Below, piece by piece: positions 33,798 to 42,811 of a DNA stretch of 64,000 bases. The notes under the pieces are model-generated. The model saw only the letters and a program-made list of their open reading frames with translations, did no database searches and was not told the origin of the DNA. Source of the DNA: Microbacterium amylolyticum (GTDB taxonomy: Bacteria; Actinomycetota; Actinomycetes; Actinomycetales; Microbacteriaceae); assembly GCF_011046975.1 (NCBI RefSeq), contig NZ_CP049253.1, positions 1,798,001 to 1,862,000 of the forward strand, written 5' to 3'. Numbering within the stretch: the stretch's first letter is position 1; each line of letters starts with the position of its first letter. Position numbers and translations under genes: made by a program.

Positions 33798-34913
33798 ATG
33801 ACAGACCGCCTGACGTTTCGTGCCGCCCACGATCAGATCTCTGTTTTCGAGCGGGCGCGTATTCCCGAGGGCGTTGCGCGTGCCTGTTTTAACGAGCCGC
33901 ACTTTCCGCCGCTCGACGGCCTCGCTGAGGTCATCGCGGGCGAGGTGCCGCACCTGAACGAATACGGTGGCCGTACTGAGGAGGCCGTGGCTGCGATCGC
34001 CGCCGCGCATCGCCGGGAACCGGACGAGGTACTGCTCGGTTCCGGCAGCATGGACCTGATCCGGGCCGTGATCGCATCCGTCTGTGAGCCCGGCGACGAC
34101 GTGATCTTTAGCTGGCTGACGTTCGAGGGATACGTCTCCGCCTGCCACGCGTCGGCGGCAACGCCCGTGATGGTCCCGACAACCGCAGACGGCGGGCATG
34201 ACGTCGACGCGATCCTCGCTGCGATCACCGATCGCACGCGCGTGGTCCTCGTCGCCAGCCCGAACAATCCCTCCGGGCGCCCCCTGATGCGGGAGCAGTT
34301 TGATCGGCTTGTCGCCGGGGTCCCACCACGTGTGATCCTGGCGCTGGACGAGGCGTACAGCGAATACGCCTCGTCCCCACGCGCGGCCTTTGGCGCCAGC
34401 CTTTTCGGTGATGGCGACCCCGTTCTGCCGGAGAACGTTGTGATCCTGCGAACACTCTCGAAGGCCGCGGCGCTCGCCGGAATCAGGGCCGGGTACGCAC
34501 TCGCGGCCCCGCGCGTGATCGGGGGGATCGCCAAGCTCCGCACACAGCTCAGTGTCGATCGCCTCGCTGTCGCCGCCGCCTGGTTTTGCTTCACGCGCGA
34601 CGGCCTCGACCAGATCGAGGACCGCGTCGAGTGGGTGAAAGCGGAGCGTCAGCGCATCGAACGCACGCTTCGAGATCGTATGGAGAAGGCGGAGATCGAG
34701 GGGCGGCGGCACATCGCCATCCCGCACTCCGACGGTAACTTCGTGTGGCTACCGGTGGGCGAGAAGGCAGACGAGCTTCATGCGACCCTGCTTTCGGACG
34801 CCCGGATCCTCGCCCGTTCGTTTCCCGGCGTCGGGCTGCGCTATACCGTCGTCGAGGAAGACGTCAACGCTCGCTTTATCGAGACCGTGACGGCCTGGGC
34901 AACCACCCCGTAG
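33798..34913 (+). CDS. HisC-like class I/II PLP aminotransferase
   Basis: A 371-residue fold-type I aminotransferase resembling histidinol-phosphate aminotransferase. It has the cofactor-contact blocks EVLLGSGSMDLIRAVI, VVLVASPNNPSGRPLM and ILALDEAYSEYASS, and the PLP lysine in VVILRTLSKAAALAGIRAGY. The substrate is not certain: no his genes are near, and HisC-like enzymes also act on aromatic amino acids. GGAGGC lies just before the ATG. It is divergent from the ABC exporter operon. Confidence 0.85.
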   Translation: MTDRLTFRAAHDQISVFERARIPEGVARACFNEPHFPPLDGLAEVIAGEVPHLNEYGGRTEEAVAAIAAAHRREPDEVLLGSGSMDLIRAVIASVCEPGDDVIFSWLTFEGYVSACHASAATPVMVPTTADGGHDVDAILAAITDRTRVVLVASPNNPSGRPLMREQFDRLVAGVPPRVILALDEAYSEYASSPRAAFGASLFGDGDPVLPENVVILRTLSKAAALAGIRAGYALAAPRVIGGIAKLRTQLSVDRLAVAAAWFCFTRDGLDQIEDRVEWVKAERQRIERTLRDRMEKAEIEGRRHIAIPHSDGNFVWLPVGEKADELHATLLSDARILARSFPGVGLRYTVVEEDVNARFIETVTAWATTP

Positions 34914-34921
34914 CGGCCCTC

Positions 34922-36772
34922 TCAGCCGCCGATTCCGAGCAGTTCGAGGGGGTGGGACAGGCGCCACTGAATGCTCGGCGGGGTGAATGCGTCGGTTGTG
35001 CGCAGTTCGACCTCTGTTTCGTCGAGCTGACCGGAGATCGTCGCTGTTCCGACCGAGCGGTCTGCCCGGTCGCCAACGCGCACCGTGAACTCGCCGAGGT
35101 CGATCGTTGCTTCTTCGCCGTTCCACAGGGTCAAGACCGCGTCCTGGCTGGTGACAACCTGTGTTTGCGCGCCCCAGGGCGCGGTCACGGTCGCAACGAC
35201 GGTGCCGCCGGGCAGGGCCTCGATGGGTTCGAGGCCCGTGACGACGGCGTTGAGAAGATCGCGGCTGATTGACTCCTGCAGGTCATGATTCGGCTGCTGC
35301 ATGACCGCGGCGTAGGCGCGCGTAACGCCATCGTCGCCACGATCGATGTCCTTCGCGGTTGTGAGGTTGTAGCTGACGGACTCCCAGGTGTCGAGGTGTC
35401 CGGTCTTAATGCCCACGATGCCCGTTTCGTTGATCAGCGGGTGGGAGTTCTTCACCTCGCCAGCGCCGGGGATATCGGTCTCCGCCTGCGCGACGATCTC
35501 GGCGATCACCGGGTTTGCGAGCGCGAGCTCCGACACACGGAGCATGTCGCTCGGCGTCGAGCGGTTGTCTGGGCTGATGCCGGTTGCGTCGACGACAACG
35601 GTGTTCTCGAGACCGTTGCGCTCGAGCCAGGAGATGACGGAGATGCCGTACGCATCGCGGTCGTAATCCCAGAGCTGGTCGACAAGCTTGTTGGCGTAGT
35701 TCCCCGCGGAGCCCATGAGGATTCCTTCGAGGAGCTGGAAGTACGTCAGCGTGCCGCCGACGGGAACGTCGAGGGCGGATTCGTTGCGCCACCGCAGATC
35801 GTTCGCTGCCTGCTGATCGAGCCATCCGAACTCATACATCGGCCCGTCTTCGCCCGGGGCGAGCGGCTGACGCTCGAGCAGAACAAGAGCGGTGATGACC
35901 TTTGTGAGGCTGGCCATCGGAACCGGCGTTTCCGGGTTTTCTTCGGTTGCCGAGGAGACGACACCGTCGATGCCCTCGATCGCAACGGCCGCATAGCCCT
36001 GATCCGGCCACGGCATCGACATCGGCGCTCCGGTCGGGGTCTCCAGCGTGGCGCTGGCGATGTCGGGGCCGACGTTGTGCAGCGGCCACACGGCGAACGC
36101 CACGACGTAGGCAACCGCGAGAACGATGGCCGTGAGGATCGGAGCGAAGATCGCGCCCACCCAGCGCCGGCGGCGGGGGACGATGTCCGACACCTGACTG
36201 ATGACCGGCACCTGCCCGGTTCCGACGTTCTCAGCCGTGAGCCACGCGAGAGCGCGTTCGGCCTGGTTGTCGGGAGAGCGCGGAACGTACGCCGTGCGGA
36301 TCGTTAGCGCCTGCGGGCTTTCCGGCGGAGTCGAACCGGCGGCGGGCTCGGGGCTGTCGCTCGGCGCGGGGGGCTCCTGGTTCACGGTGTCCTCCGGTGC
36401 GTCGTTCTGTGTGGTGTCAACAGCGTCAGCGGGCTCGGCCTGTGGGACCACCCTGTCGCCCGTGATCTGCGGCAACGTTGCTGTTGCCGTTCCCAAAAGG
36501 ATGTGGAGGTCTTTGTCCGAGGAGGGGGACTTCCGGCGGAAGCCTCCGAACATCTCACCGATCAGGCGAATTGAGTCGGTCTGCGGCTGCGCATCGTCGG
36601 AGAAACCCTCGGACTCGGCGTTGGTCGCGATCGGCGGGGTATCGGGGCGCATCGCGAAAAGGTCGGTGAACTCCGACTCGTCTGACGTCGGGGCAGGAAT
36701 GTCTTCCGAGCGCGCCTCGTCCATGGCACGCTCGTCGCCACCGGGGCGCTCGGGATCCTGTTCACTGCTCAC
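34922..36772 (-). CDS. D-alanyl-D-alanine carboxypeptidase (penicillin-binding, S11-type)
   Basis: Trims the terminal D-Ala of peptidoglycan stem peptides outside the membrane. The 616-residue protein has an acidic, disordered cytoplasmic region of about 200 residues and a single membrane anchor (about 205-228, GAIFAPILTAIVLAVAYVVA). The transpeptidase domain follows: S288-L-T-K291 (PMASLTKVITAL), SAGN at 355-358, and KTG at 456-458 (GIVGIKTGHLDTWE). The long cytoplasmic tail is a plausible regulatory or divisome-contact region. Its 3' end is 8 bases from the convergent aminotransferase gene. Confidence 0.9.
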   Translation of the reverse strand: MSSEQDPERPGGDERAMDEARSEDIPAPTSDESEFTDLFAMRPDTPPIATNAESEGFSDDAQPQTDSIRLIGEMFGGFRRKSPSSDKDLHILLGTATATLPQITGDRVVPQAEPADAVDTTQNDAPEDTVNQEPPAPSDSPEPAAGSTPPESPQALTIRTAYVPRSPDNQAERALAWLTAENVGTGQVPVISQVSDIVPRRRRWVGAIFAPILTAIVLAVAYVVAFAVWPLHNVGPDIASATLETPTGAPMSMPWPDQGYAAVAIEGIDGVVSSATEENPETPVPMASLTKVITALVLLERQPLAPGEDGPMYEFGWLDQQAANDLRWRNESALDVPVGGTLTYFQLLEGILMGSAGNYANKLVDQLWDYDRDAYGISVISWLERNGLENTVVVDATGISPDNRSTPSDMLRVSELALANPVIAEIVAQAETDIPGAGEVKNSHPLINETGIVGIKTGHLDTWESVSYNLTTAKDIDRGDDGVTRAYAAVMQQPNHDLQESISRDLLNAVVTGLEPIEALPGGTVVATVTAPWGAQTQVVTSQDAVLTLWNGEEATIDLGEFTVRVGDRADRSVGTATISGQLDETEVELRTTDAFTPPSIQWRLSHPLELLGIGG

Positions 36773-36858
36773 GCGCTCAACTTACTTCACACACCTCGCG
36801 GTTTCACGGAGAACACCACGTCGGCGCCTTACGATCCGGCGACGATTCTGCCCCCGCG

Positions 36859-36864
36859 TATAAT
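36859..36864 (+). promoter_or_regulatory. Perfect -10 element for the thiamine-transport operon
   Basis: TATAAT at 36859-36864 lies about 50 bases before the TPP aptamer, which puts transcription start near 36871. No good -35 match is visible at 16-18 bases upstream. Confidence 0.5.
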
Positions 36865-36914
36865 TTGTCATCGCCGACCGAATACGTTTGGTGACGGGCC
36901 CGCTATCGGCCCAC

Positions 36915-37005
36915 AACACCACGGGAGTCCGCATCGTCGGGCTGAGAGGGCGCGTATCGCGCCGACCGTCGAACCTGATCCGGATCATGCCGGCGCAGGA
37001 AGGGA
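36915..37005 (+). ncRNA. TPP riboswitch (THI element)
   Basis: The thiamin-box pattern is clear: CACGGGAGTCC, then GGCTGAGAGGG, then ACCTGATCCGGATCATGCCG and GCGCAGGAAGGG. A variable P3 hairpin (GGCGCGTATCGCGCC) lies between the CTGAGAG and CCTGAT blocks. The 3' strand of the aptamer (CGCAGGAAGGG) carries the likely ribosome-binding site of the next gene, whose ATG is at 37014. Ligand binding would therefore hide the site, suggesting translational control, and no separate terminator hairpin is seen. It controls the ykoEDC-type genes. Confidence 0.93.
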
Positions 37006-37013
37006 AAACAAGA

Positions 37014-37631
37014 ATGTCTACGTCTTCAGATCAGCGCACCGTCACGCCCCGTCGCATGCAGTGGCGTGTTGTGGACATCGTGATCGCGAGCATCGTGGCC
37101 GTCGCCTGTGCCGTGATTTTCGTCGTGTGGAACACGGGATACAAAATTCCCGGCGCCTTCGTCGAATCGCTGCTGCCCGGGCTGAACGGACTGATGATCG
37201 GCCCGTGGCTCATCGCGGGTGTTGTGGGTGGTCTGATCGTGCGCAAGCCCGGTGCCGCGGTCTACACCGAGACCGTCGCCGCAACGATCTCCGCTCTCAT
37301 CGGTAACCAGTGGGGGCCGATGACGATCGTGTCGGGCCTCGCACAGGGAATCGGTGCCGAGATCATTCTCGCGATCTTCCTCTACAAGCGCTTCGGTCCC
37401 CTCGTGGCGATGCTGGCGGGTGCAGCTGCCGGTCTCGGTGGCGGCATCAACGACCGCATTAGCTGGTACGCCGGTGCGGATACCGCGTTCACGGTGATTT
37501 ACATCACCTGCACGACGATTTCGGGCGCGATCATCGCGGGCCTCGGCGGGTGGGCGCTCGTGCGCGGGCTTGCCGCAACGGGTGCGCTGAATAGATTCGC
37601 GGCGGGTCGCACGGCGTCGAAGCGCGTGTGA
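37014..37631 (+). CDS. ykoE: Thiamine/HMP ECF transporter substrate-binding (S) component, YkoE-like
   Basis: A 205-residue integral membrane protein that binds thiamine or its hydroxymethylpyrimidine moiety. It has about five or six hydrophobic segments (VVDIVIASIVAVACAVIFVV, GLMIGPWLIAGVVGGLIVRK and a FTVIYITCTTISGAIIAGLG near the end). The family block AATISALIGNQWGPMTIVSG is present. Its place directly behind the TPP riboswitch gives the substrate. It overlaps the ATPase gene by 4 bases. I chose the ATG at 37014, since upstream sequence belongs to the aptamer. Confidence 0.93.
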   Translation: MSTSSDQRTVTPRRMQWRVVDIVIASIVAVACAVIFVVWNTGYKIPGAFVESLLPGLNGLMIGPWLIAGVVGGLIVRKPGAAVYTETVAATISALIGNQWGPMTIVSGLAQGIGAEIILAIFLYKRFGPLVAMLAGAAAGLGGGINDRISWYAGADTAFTVIYITCTTISGAIIAGLGGWALVRGLAATGALNRFAAGRTASKRV

Positions 37632-39010
37632 CGCCCGCTCGCATTGATGCCCGCGGGTGGGGGTGGCGCTACGCCACCCGCATCGCGTGGGCAGCGCGGG
37701 ATCTGAACCTGACGGTCGAGCCCGGGGAGCGTATCCACCTGACGGGTCTGTCCGGTTCCGGGAAGTCCACGGTTTTGCACGCGCTTGCGGGCGTTCTCGG
37801 CGCGGACGACGAGGGCGAGCAGGAGGGGCACCTGCTGATCGACGGAACGCCGCCCGAGGCGGCGAGAGGCCGGACGGGGTTGGTGCTCCAAGACCCCGAT
37901 ACGCAGGCCGTGATGGCGCGCGTCGGTGACGACGTGGCGTTCGGTTGCGAAAACCTGGGCATTCCGCGCGACGAGATCTGGCGGCGTGTGGAGGAGGCGC
38001 TCGACCTCGTCGGGCTCGATGTTCCCCTCTCGCATTCGACATCGGCGCTATCGGGAGGGCAGAAGCAGCGGCTTGCGCTGGCGGGAGCGCTCGCAATGCG
38101 CCCCGGAATTCTCTTGCTGGACGAGCCAACGGCCAACCTCGACCCCGACGGCGTTGTCGAGGTGCGCGACGCCGTTGCCCGGGTGCTGGAGCGAACCGGC
38201 GCGACGCTTGTCGTTGTCGAACACCGTGAAGATGTCTGGGCAGAGGTGATCACCCGTACGGTGCGGCTCGGTCCGCCAGCAGCAGTCAGTGGCTCGCAGC
38301 TGAGCATCGACGGCGCCGATACCTCTGCGCCGTCCGATGTGCTGCTGTCGGCCCGCGATCTCGTCGTCGGCCGTGTGAAGGGTCAGGCGGTCACGGGCCC
38401 AACGGACCTGGATGTGCGCGCCGGTGAGGTGCTGGGCATCACGGGCTCGAACGGCGCCGGAAAGTCGACTCTCGGTCGCACCATCGCCGGACTTCTCCCG
38501 GCAATCTCGGGGGAGGTGATCGCGGCCGATGCGCTCCGAGACGGGGCGAAGAAGAACCCGATGCGGTGGTCATCGGCGCAGCTGCTCACCCGCATCGGCA
38601 CGGTTTTGCAGTCGCCCGATCACCAGCTGCTGGCCTCGACGGTGCGGAAGGAGCTTGAGGTCGGGCCGCGCGCCCTCTCCCTCCCGGAGGATGTCATCGC
38701 CGAGCGCACCGAGGAACTGCTTGATCGCCTGCGCCTCACCCGCCTTGCCGAGGCGAATCCGCACACCCTGTCGGGCGGTGAGAAACGGCGCCTCACGGTG
38801 GCGGCAATGCTTGCCACCCGGCCGCGGGTCTGCGTTCTTGACGAGCCGACCTTCGGACAAGACCCGCGTACCTGGCGCGAGATGGTGCAGATCATCCACA
38901 CGCTGGTGTCGGGTGACGAGCCCATCGCCGTTGTCGCGATCACACACGATCGCGAGCTCCTCGATGCCCTCGGCGCCCGAGAACTGCGCCTCGAAGGGGC
39001 CGTACGGTGA
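37628..39010 (+). CDS. ykoD: ECF transporter ATPase with two fused ATP-binding domains, YkoD-like
   Basis: Energises thiamine/HMP uptake. The 460-residue protein holds two complete ABC domains. The first has Walker A GLSGSGKST, signature ALSGGQKQR and Walker B ILLLDEPTANLDPDG. The second has Walker A GSNGAGKST, signature TLSGGEKRR and Walker B VCVLDEPTFGQDPRT. It starts with GTG overlapping the ykoE stop and overlaps ykoC by 4 bases, so the three subunits are coupled. Confidence 0.93.
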   Translation: MTPARIDARGWGWRYATRIAWAARDLNLTVEPGERIHLTGLSGSGKSTVLHALAGVLGADDEGEQEGHLLIDGTPPEAARGRTGLVLQDPDTQAVMARVGDDVAFGCENLGIPRDEIWRRVEEALDLVGLDVPLSHSTSALSGGQKQRLALAGALAMRPGILLLDEPTANLDPDGVVEVRDAVARVLERTGATLVVVEHREDVWAEVITRTVRLGPPAAVSGSQLSIDGADTSAPSDVLLSARDLVVGRVKGQAVTGPTDLDVRAGEVLGITGSNGAGKSTLGRTIAGLLPAISGEVIAADALRDGAKKNPMRWSSAQLLTRIGTVLQSPDHQLLASTVRKELEVGPRALSLPEDVIAERTEELLDRLRLTRLAEANPHTLSGGEKRRLTVAAMLATRPRVCVLDEPTFGQDPRTWREMVQIIHTLVSGDEPIAVVAITHDRELLDALGARELRLEGAVR

Positions 39011-39789
39011 TTCCGTCGATCGTCGAGGCGCGCGGCCCGCTCGCGCGCATCAACCCGGTCGCGAAACTGGCCGCCGCTTTTCTCATCGCGTTTCCGCTGA
39101 TCGTTTCTGTGGACTGGGTGTCCGGCGTCACGGCGCTTCTTCTCGAAATTCCGCTGTTCATGCTGAGCGGCATCGGCTGGCGCCGGTTCTGGCTGCGCAC
39201 CCTACCCGTGTGGATCGCCGCCCCTCTCACGGGTGTCACGATCGCGCTATACGGACAGGAAAGCGGCCGCGTTTACGCCGACTTTCTCCTCATCACCATC
39301 AGCGATGGTTCCCTGGAGCTGGCCGCCGCCACGTTCTTCCGCGTTCTCGCGATTGCTCTGCCCGGCGTGGTGCTGTTTGCCGATGTCGATCCGACGGATC
39401 TGGCTGATGGGCTCTCGCAGCGCGCGAAGCTGCCGGCGCGCTTCGTTCTCGGCGCGCTCGGTGGGCTACGCCTGGTCGGCCTGCTGATCAGCGACTGGCG
39501 CGAGCTCGAGACCGCTCGCCGGGCGCGCGGCGTGGCGGATCAGGGCCGTATCCGCCGCCTGATCGGCATGGGGTTCGCCCTGGTCGTCCTCGCCATCCGA
39601 CGCGGCTCCCATCTGGCGACGGCGATGGAATCGCGGGCCTTCGGCGCCGACACCGCTAGGTCGTGGGCGCGCGAGAGCCGCTGGGGCGGGGGAGAGTGGT
39701 TGCTGATGGCCGCGGGCGTCGTGATCAGCGCGACCGCGATCACCGTTTCCGTCCAGACGGGCTGGTACAACCCGATTTTCGGGCGGTAG
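39007..39789 (+). CDS. ykoC: ECF transporter transmembrane (T) component, YkoC-like
   Basis: The coupling membrane subunit (EcfT-like) linking the ATPase to the S component. The 260-residue protein begins IPSIVEARGPLARINPVAKL, contains four or five hydrophobic segments and the two EcfT-type coupling motifs with an A-R-G core (ETARRARGV and a later MESRAFGADTAR). It is last in the riboswitch operon and ends 11 bases from the convergent rlmN. Confidence 0.92.
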   Translation: MIPSIVEARGPLARINPVAKLAAAFLIAFPLIVSVDWVSGVTALLLEIPLFMLSGIGWRRFWLRTLPVWIAAPLTGVTIALYGQESGRVYADFLLITISDGSLELAAATFFRVLAIALPGVVLFADVDPTDLADGLSQRAKLPARFVLGALGGLRLVGLLISDWRELETARRARGVADQGRIRRLIGMGFALVVLAIRRGSHLATAMESRAFGADTARSWARESRWGGGEWLLMAAGVVISATAITVSVQTGWYNPIFGR

Positions 39790-39800
39790 CGCCGCGTCGT

Positions 39801-41018
39801 TTACGCGGGCAGCGCTGCGGCGCGTTCGTCTTCTTCTGTGACGACCAGCTGGCCGCACGCACCGTCGATCTCTTTTCCGCGGGTGTCGCGGATGGTGGTG
39901 GGGATACCGCGATCGTTGAGGATACGAACGAACTCGCGCTGGGCGGGAATCGTGGAGGCATCCCACACGGAACCCGGCGTCGGGTTGAGCGGGATGGGGT
40001 TCACGTGCACCCAGCCCTTTCCGCGCTCCAGCAGGCGGTCGGCAAGAAGCTCGGCGCGCCACGGGTGGTCGTTCATGTTCTTGATGAGCGCGTACTCGAT
40101 CGACACGCGACGCCCGGTCTTGTCGAAATACGCACGGGCCGCGTCGAGAACCTCGTCCACCTTCCAGCGCGAGTTGACGGGGATCATCTCGTCGCGGAGG
40201 GTGTCGTCCGGCGCGTGAAGCGACAGCGCGAACGTGACGGGGATGTCTTCTTCTGTGAGCTTGCGGATCGCGGGCGCGAGGCCCACGGTCGACACCGTGA
40301 TTCCGCGGGCGCTCATGCCGAGACCCTGCTGTTTGTCGATCATGACGCGAATGGCCTGCATGACCCGCGCGTAGTTAGCGAGGGGCTCACCCATGCCCAT
40401 GAAGACGATGTTGCTGACGCGCTCGGCGCTGTTGTCGCCCTCGCGCTTTCCGCCCAGCTCGCCGGCGGCGATGATCTCGTTGGCGCGCACGATTTGGTCG
40501 ACGATTTCGGCCGCCGACATGTTGCGGGTGAGGCCGTTCTGGCCGGTTGCGCAGAACGGGCAGTTCATGCCGCAGCCCGCCTGCGAACTCACACAGAGCG
40601 TGATGCGCCCGGGGTAGCGCATGAGAACGGACTCCACGAGCGCGCCATCGTGCAGCTTCCACAGGAACTTGATGGTCTCGCCGCCATCGGTCTGCATACG
40701 ACGCACCTCGGTGAGGAGGTTGGGCAGCATGCCGGCAACGAGCTCAGCCCGGCCCTCCTTGGGGAGGTCGGTCATCTTTTCCGGATCGCGCGTCCAGCGG
40801 TCGAAGTAGTGCTTGGCCAGCTGCTTCGCTCGGAAACCGGGCAGGCCAAGCTCCTTCGCCTTCGCGATGCGTTCCTCGGGAGTGAGATCGGCGAGGTGAA
40901 CGGGAGGCTTGCCGCGCTTGGGGCTGGAGAACTGCAACAGGGGACGCCCCTGGGCATCCTTGCGCTGCTCCCAGCCCTCGGCCTTGGGCTTGACCTGGCG
41001 AATTGGCGACGGCTCCAT
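39801..41018 (-). CDS. rlmN: 23S rRNA (adenine2503-C2)/tRNA methyltransferase
   Basis: A radical-SAM enzyme that methylates C2 of A2503 in 23S rRNA and A37 in some tRNAs. The 405-residue product has the cluster motif C149-X3-C153-X2-C156 ([14 protein letters not shown]). The [18 protein letters not shown] block and [15 protein letters not shown] follow, with a C-terminal conserved cysteine in [15 protein letters not shown]. The N-terminal extension of about 40 residues is basic. It is transcribed alone and converges on the thiamine operon. Confidence 0.95.
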   Translation of the reverse strand: MEPSPIRQVKPKAEGWEQRKDAQGRPLLQFSSPKRGKPPVHLADLTPEERIAKAKELGLPGFRAKQLAKHYFDRWTRDPEKMTDLPKEGRAELVAGMLPNLLTEVRRMQTDGGETIKFLWKLHDGALVESVLMRYPGRITLCVSSQAGCGMNCPFCATGQNGLTRNMSAAEIVDQIVRANEIIAAGELGGKREGDNSAERVSNIVFMGMGEPLANYARVMQAIRVMIDKQQGLGMSARGITVSTVGLAPAIRKLTEEDIPVTFALSLHAPDDTLRDEMIPVNSRWKVDEVLDAARAYFDKTGRRVSIEYALIKNMNDHPWRAELLADRLLERGKGWVHVNPIPLNPTPGSVWDASTIPAQREFVRILNDRGIPTTIRDTRGKEIDGACGQLVVTEEDERAAALPA

Positions 41019-41060
41019 GCCATCAACGGTACGGGATGCGGCTGACAGCCGGATGGAGCG

Positions 41061-41477
41061 TTAGCCGCAGTGCGTCTGCAGCTCGGTGAGACCGTTCGTC
41101 ATCGAGGTCTGTGCGGCGTCGAGGGCGGTGATGTCGATCGCCTCGGGGTCATCCGCGCTTGCGGTGACAGCGACGATGATCTGCCCGTATCCGTCAGCGA
41201 ACTCACTGAACGCGGCGGACACGTCCTCCTGGGTGACCTGGCCGTCGATCTCCTGCACCTTGTTGTTGACCGTTTCGAGAGCGGTAACGGCGCCCTCGGG
41301 GTCGGTCATGATGCTGCCCATGGCCTCCTGGGCCTCCATCTGGACGGTGTTGAGCTCGTCTTCGATGATCTGGCAGGCGTCGGCAACGCTCTGTCCGCCC
41401 GAGCAGGCGACGAGGCCGGCGGGAACGAGGGCGAGGGCGCCGGCAATGGCGGCGATGCGTGCTGTCGACTTCTTCAT
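41061..41477 (-). CDS. Small secreted lipoprotein
   Basis: A 138-residue protein with a lipoprotein signal peptide: KKSTARIAAIAGALALVPAG followed by the lipobox LVAC, so the mature protein starts at the lipidated Cys. The remainder is helical (QIIEDELNTVQMEAQEAMGS) with a C-terminal cysteine (LQTHCG) that may pair with one near the N-terminus. I do not recognise the family. I chose the ATG at 41477 after AAAGGAC. It faces downstream towards rlmN with a 42-base gap. Confidence 0.75.
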   Translation of the reverse strand: MKKSTARIAAIAGALALVPAGLVACSGGQSVADACQIIEDELNTVQMEAQEAMGSIMTDPEGAVTALETVNNKVQEIDGQVTQEDVSAAFSEFADGYGQIIVAVTASADDPEAIDITALDAAQTSMTNGLTELQTHCG

Positions 41478-41674
41478 GGGTGTCCTTTCGTTCGGAGGAG
41501 AACAACAGGACGCAGGCGAACTCCCCCTTTCGCCTGCATGACCACTCTGGCCCAGGCACGCTGGTGTTGCAAGGCGAGAGCGCGCGTCGCGCGTCGCCAA
41601 GCGCCGCAGGACGGCGATTGTGGGGGATCGCCAATCAGATCTGTGCCGCGCGCGTCGCGTGGCACGATGGCGGA

Positions 41675-42628
41675 ATGCGCATCGACATCGGAGTCCGCGA
41701 CGCATCGCCGGCAGCCATTACTTCCGCCGCGGAACGCGCTGAGCAGGAGGGGTTCGACGGTATCCAGGTGCCGGAGCTCGCACACGATCCGCTCATCGCG
41801 TGCACGATCGCCGGTTCTCGTACCGAGCGGATTCATACGGCGACCTCCATCACGGTCGCCTTCGCCCGGAGCCCCATGACGGTCGCACAGGCCGCCAATG
41901 ACGTGCGCCTCGCGACGAACGGGAGGTTTTCTCTTGGCCTCGGTTCCCAGGTGAAACCGCACATCGAAAAGCGATTCTCGATGCCGTGGTCGGCACCAGC
42001 CCCGCGCATGCGGGAGTTCATCGGCGCTGTGCGGGCGATCTGGCGGTCGTGGGAGACGGGCGAGAAGCTCGCCTTCGAGGGGGAGCACTATCGGCACACC
42101 CTGATGACGCCCATGTTCAGCCCCGGCCCCAATCCGTTCGGAACGCCAGATATCTGGCTGGCGGCCGTCGGACCCGCGATGACGAAGCTCGCCGGCGAGG
42201 CAGCCGATGGGTTCATCGCTCACGCCTTCACCACGCGCCGCTACCTCGACGAGGTCAGCCTTCCCGCCCTCGCCCAGGGACGCGCGAGAAGCGATCGCGC
42301 CACGACCGATGTGATTCTGACGCCCTTTGTCGTCACCGGTGAGGACGAGCGCCAGCGCGCCGCGGCGGAAAAGGCCGTGCGAAAGCAGATCGCCTTCTAC
42401 GGCTCGACGCCGTCGTACCGCCCCGTCCTGGAACTGCACGGCTGGGAAGAGGCCGCCGACGGACTCCACGCGGCCAGCAGGCGCGGCGAGTGGGACGCGA
42501 TGGCGCGCCTGGTCACCGACGACATGATGGCCGAATTCGCGACCTTCGCCGACGACCCATCAGCGCTCGCCGGATCGCTTGAGACTCGCTTCGGAGACAT
42601 CGCAACCCGCGTCTGCGTTGGCGCCTAA
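41675..42628 (+). CDS. LLM-class F420-dependent oxidoreductase (TIGR03617-like)
   Basis: A 317-residue luciferase-fold enzyme, probably F420-dependent. Blocks are AERAEQEGFDGIQVPELAHD, SITVAFARSPMTVAQAANDV, RFSLGLGSQVKPHIEKRFSM, PDIWLAAVGPAMTKLAGEAA and the late PVLELHGWEEAADGLHAASR. This pattern matches a subgroup known from F420-producing actinobacteria. The substrate is unknown. I chose the ATG at 41675; the open frame upstream overlaps the divergent lipoprotein gene. Confidence 0.85.
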   Translation: MRIDIGVRDASPAAITSAAERAEQEGFDGIQVPELAHDPLIACTIAGSRTERIHTATSITVAFARSPMTVAQAANDVRLATNGRFSLGLGSQVKPHIEKRFSMPWSAPAPRMREFIGAVRAIWRSWETGEKLAFEGEHYRHTLMTPMFSPGPNPFGTPDIWLAAVGPAMTKLAGEAADGFIAHAFTTRRYLDEVSLPALAQGRARSDRATTDVILTPFVVTGEDERQRAAAEKAVRKQIAFYGSTPSYRPVLELHGWEEAADGLHAASRRGEWDAMARLVTDDMMAEFATFADDPSALAGSLETRFGDIATRVCVGA

Positions 42629-42635
42629 GGCGCCA

Positions 42636-42757
42636 TCAGCTGGTGGAGCGGATGCGCTCGACGTACGCCTCCAGGCGCGCGAACAGATCCTTGTCGTACG
42701 GGCCCCACTCCGGCCGCGTCATCGCGGCTCCGAGGCCAAGGTATTCACTTCAAACGT
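42636..42757 (-). pseudogene. Tail fragment of a deleted gene
   Basis: The minus strand has an open stretch of about 40 codons reading SEYLGLGAAMTRPEWGPYDK, then DLFARLEAYVERIRSTS and stop. It looks like the C-terminus of a normal protein. Upstream the frame is closed at once by a TGA that lies inside the palindrome at 42748-42763. There is no plausible start except an internal ATG giving 28 residues. I do not recognise the parent family. The fragment probably remains after deletion of the rest of the gene up to its own operator. Confidence 0.45.
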
Positions 42758-42763
42758 TTGAAG
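42748..42763. promoter_or_regulatory. LacI-type operator palindrome without a target gene
   Basis: CTTCAAACGTTTGAAG is a perfect 16-base palindrome with the central CG typical of LacI-family operators. It abuts the gene-tail fragment on the minus strand and lies in a gap with no intact gene start nearby. Confidence 0.55.
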
Positions 42764-42811
42764 CAAGGACAAGCAGAAAACACCCACCGCGGGGGGGGGG
42801 AAGGGAGGTGG

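Noticed and set aside
31989..34727. Very long minus-strand frame over the aminotransferase region
   Set aside because: Everything upstream of 33716 is antisense to the aminotransferase and shows no protein-like pattern; the GTG at 33716 gives a normal half-transporter.
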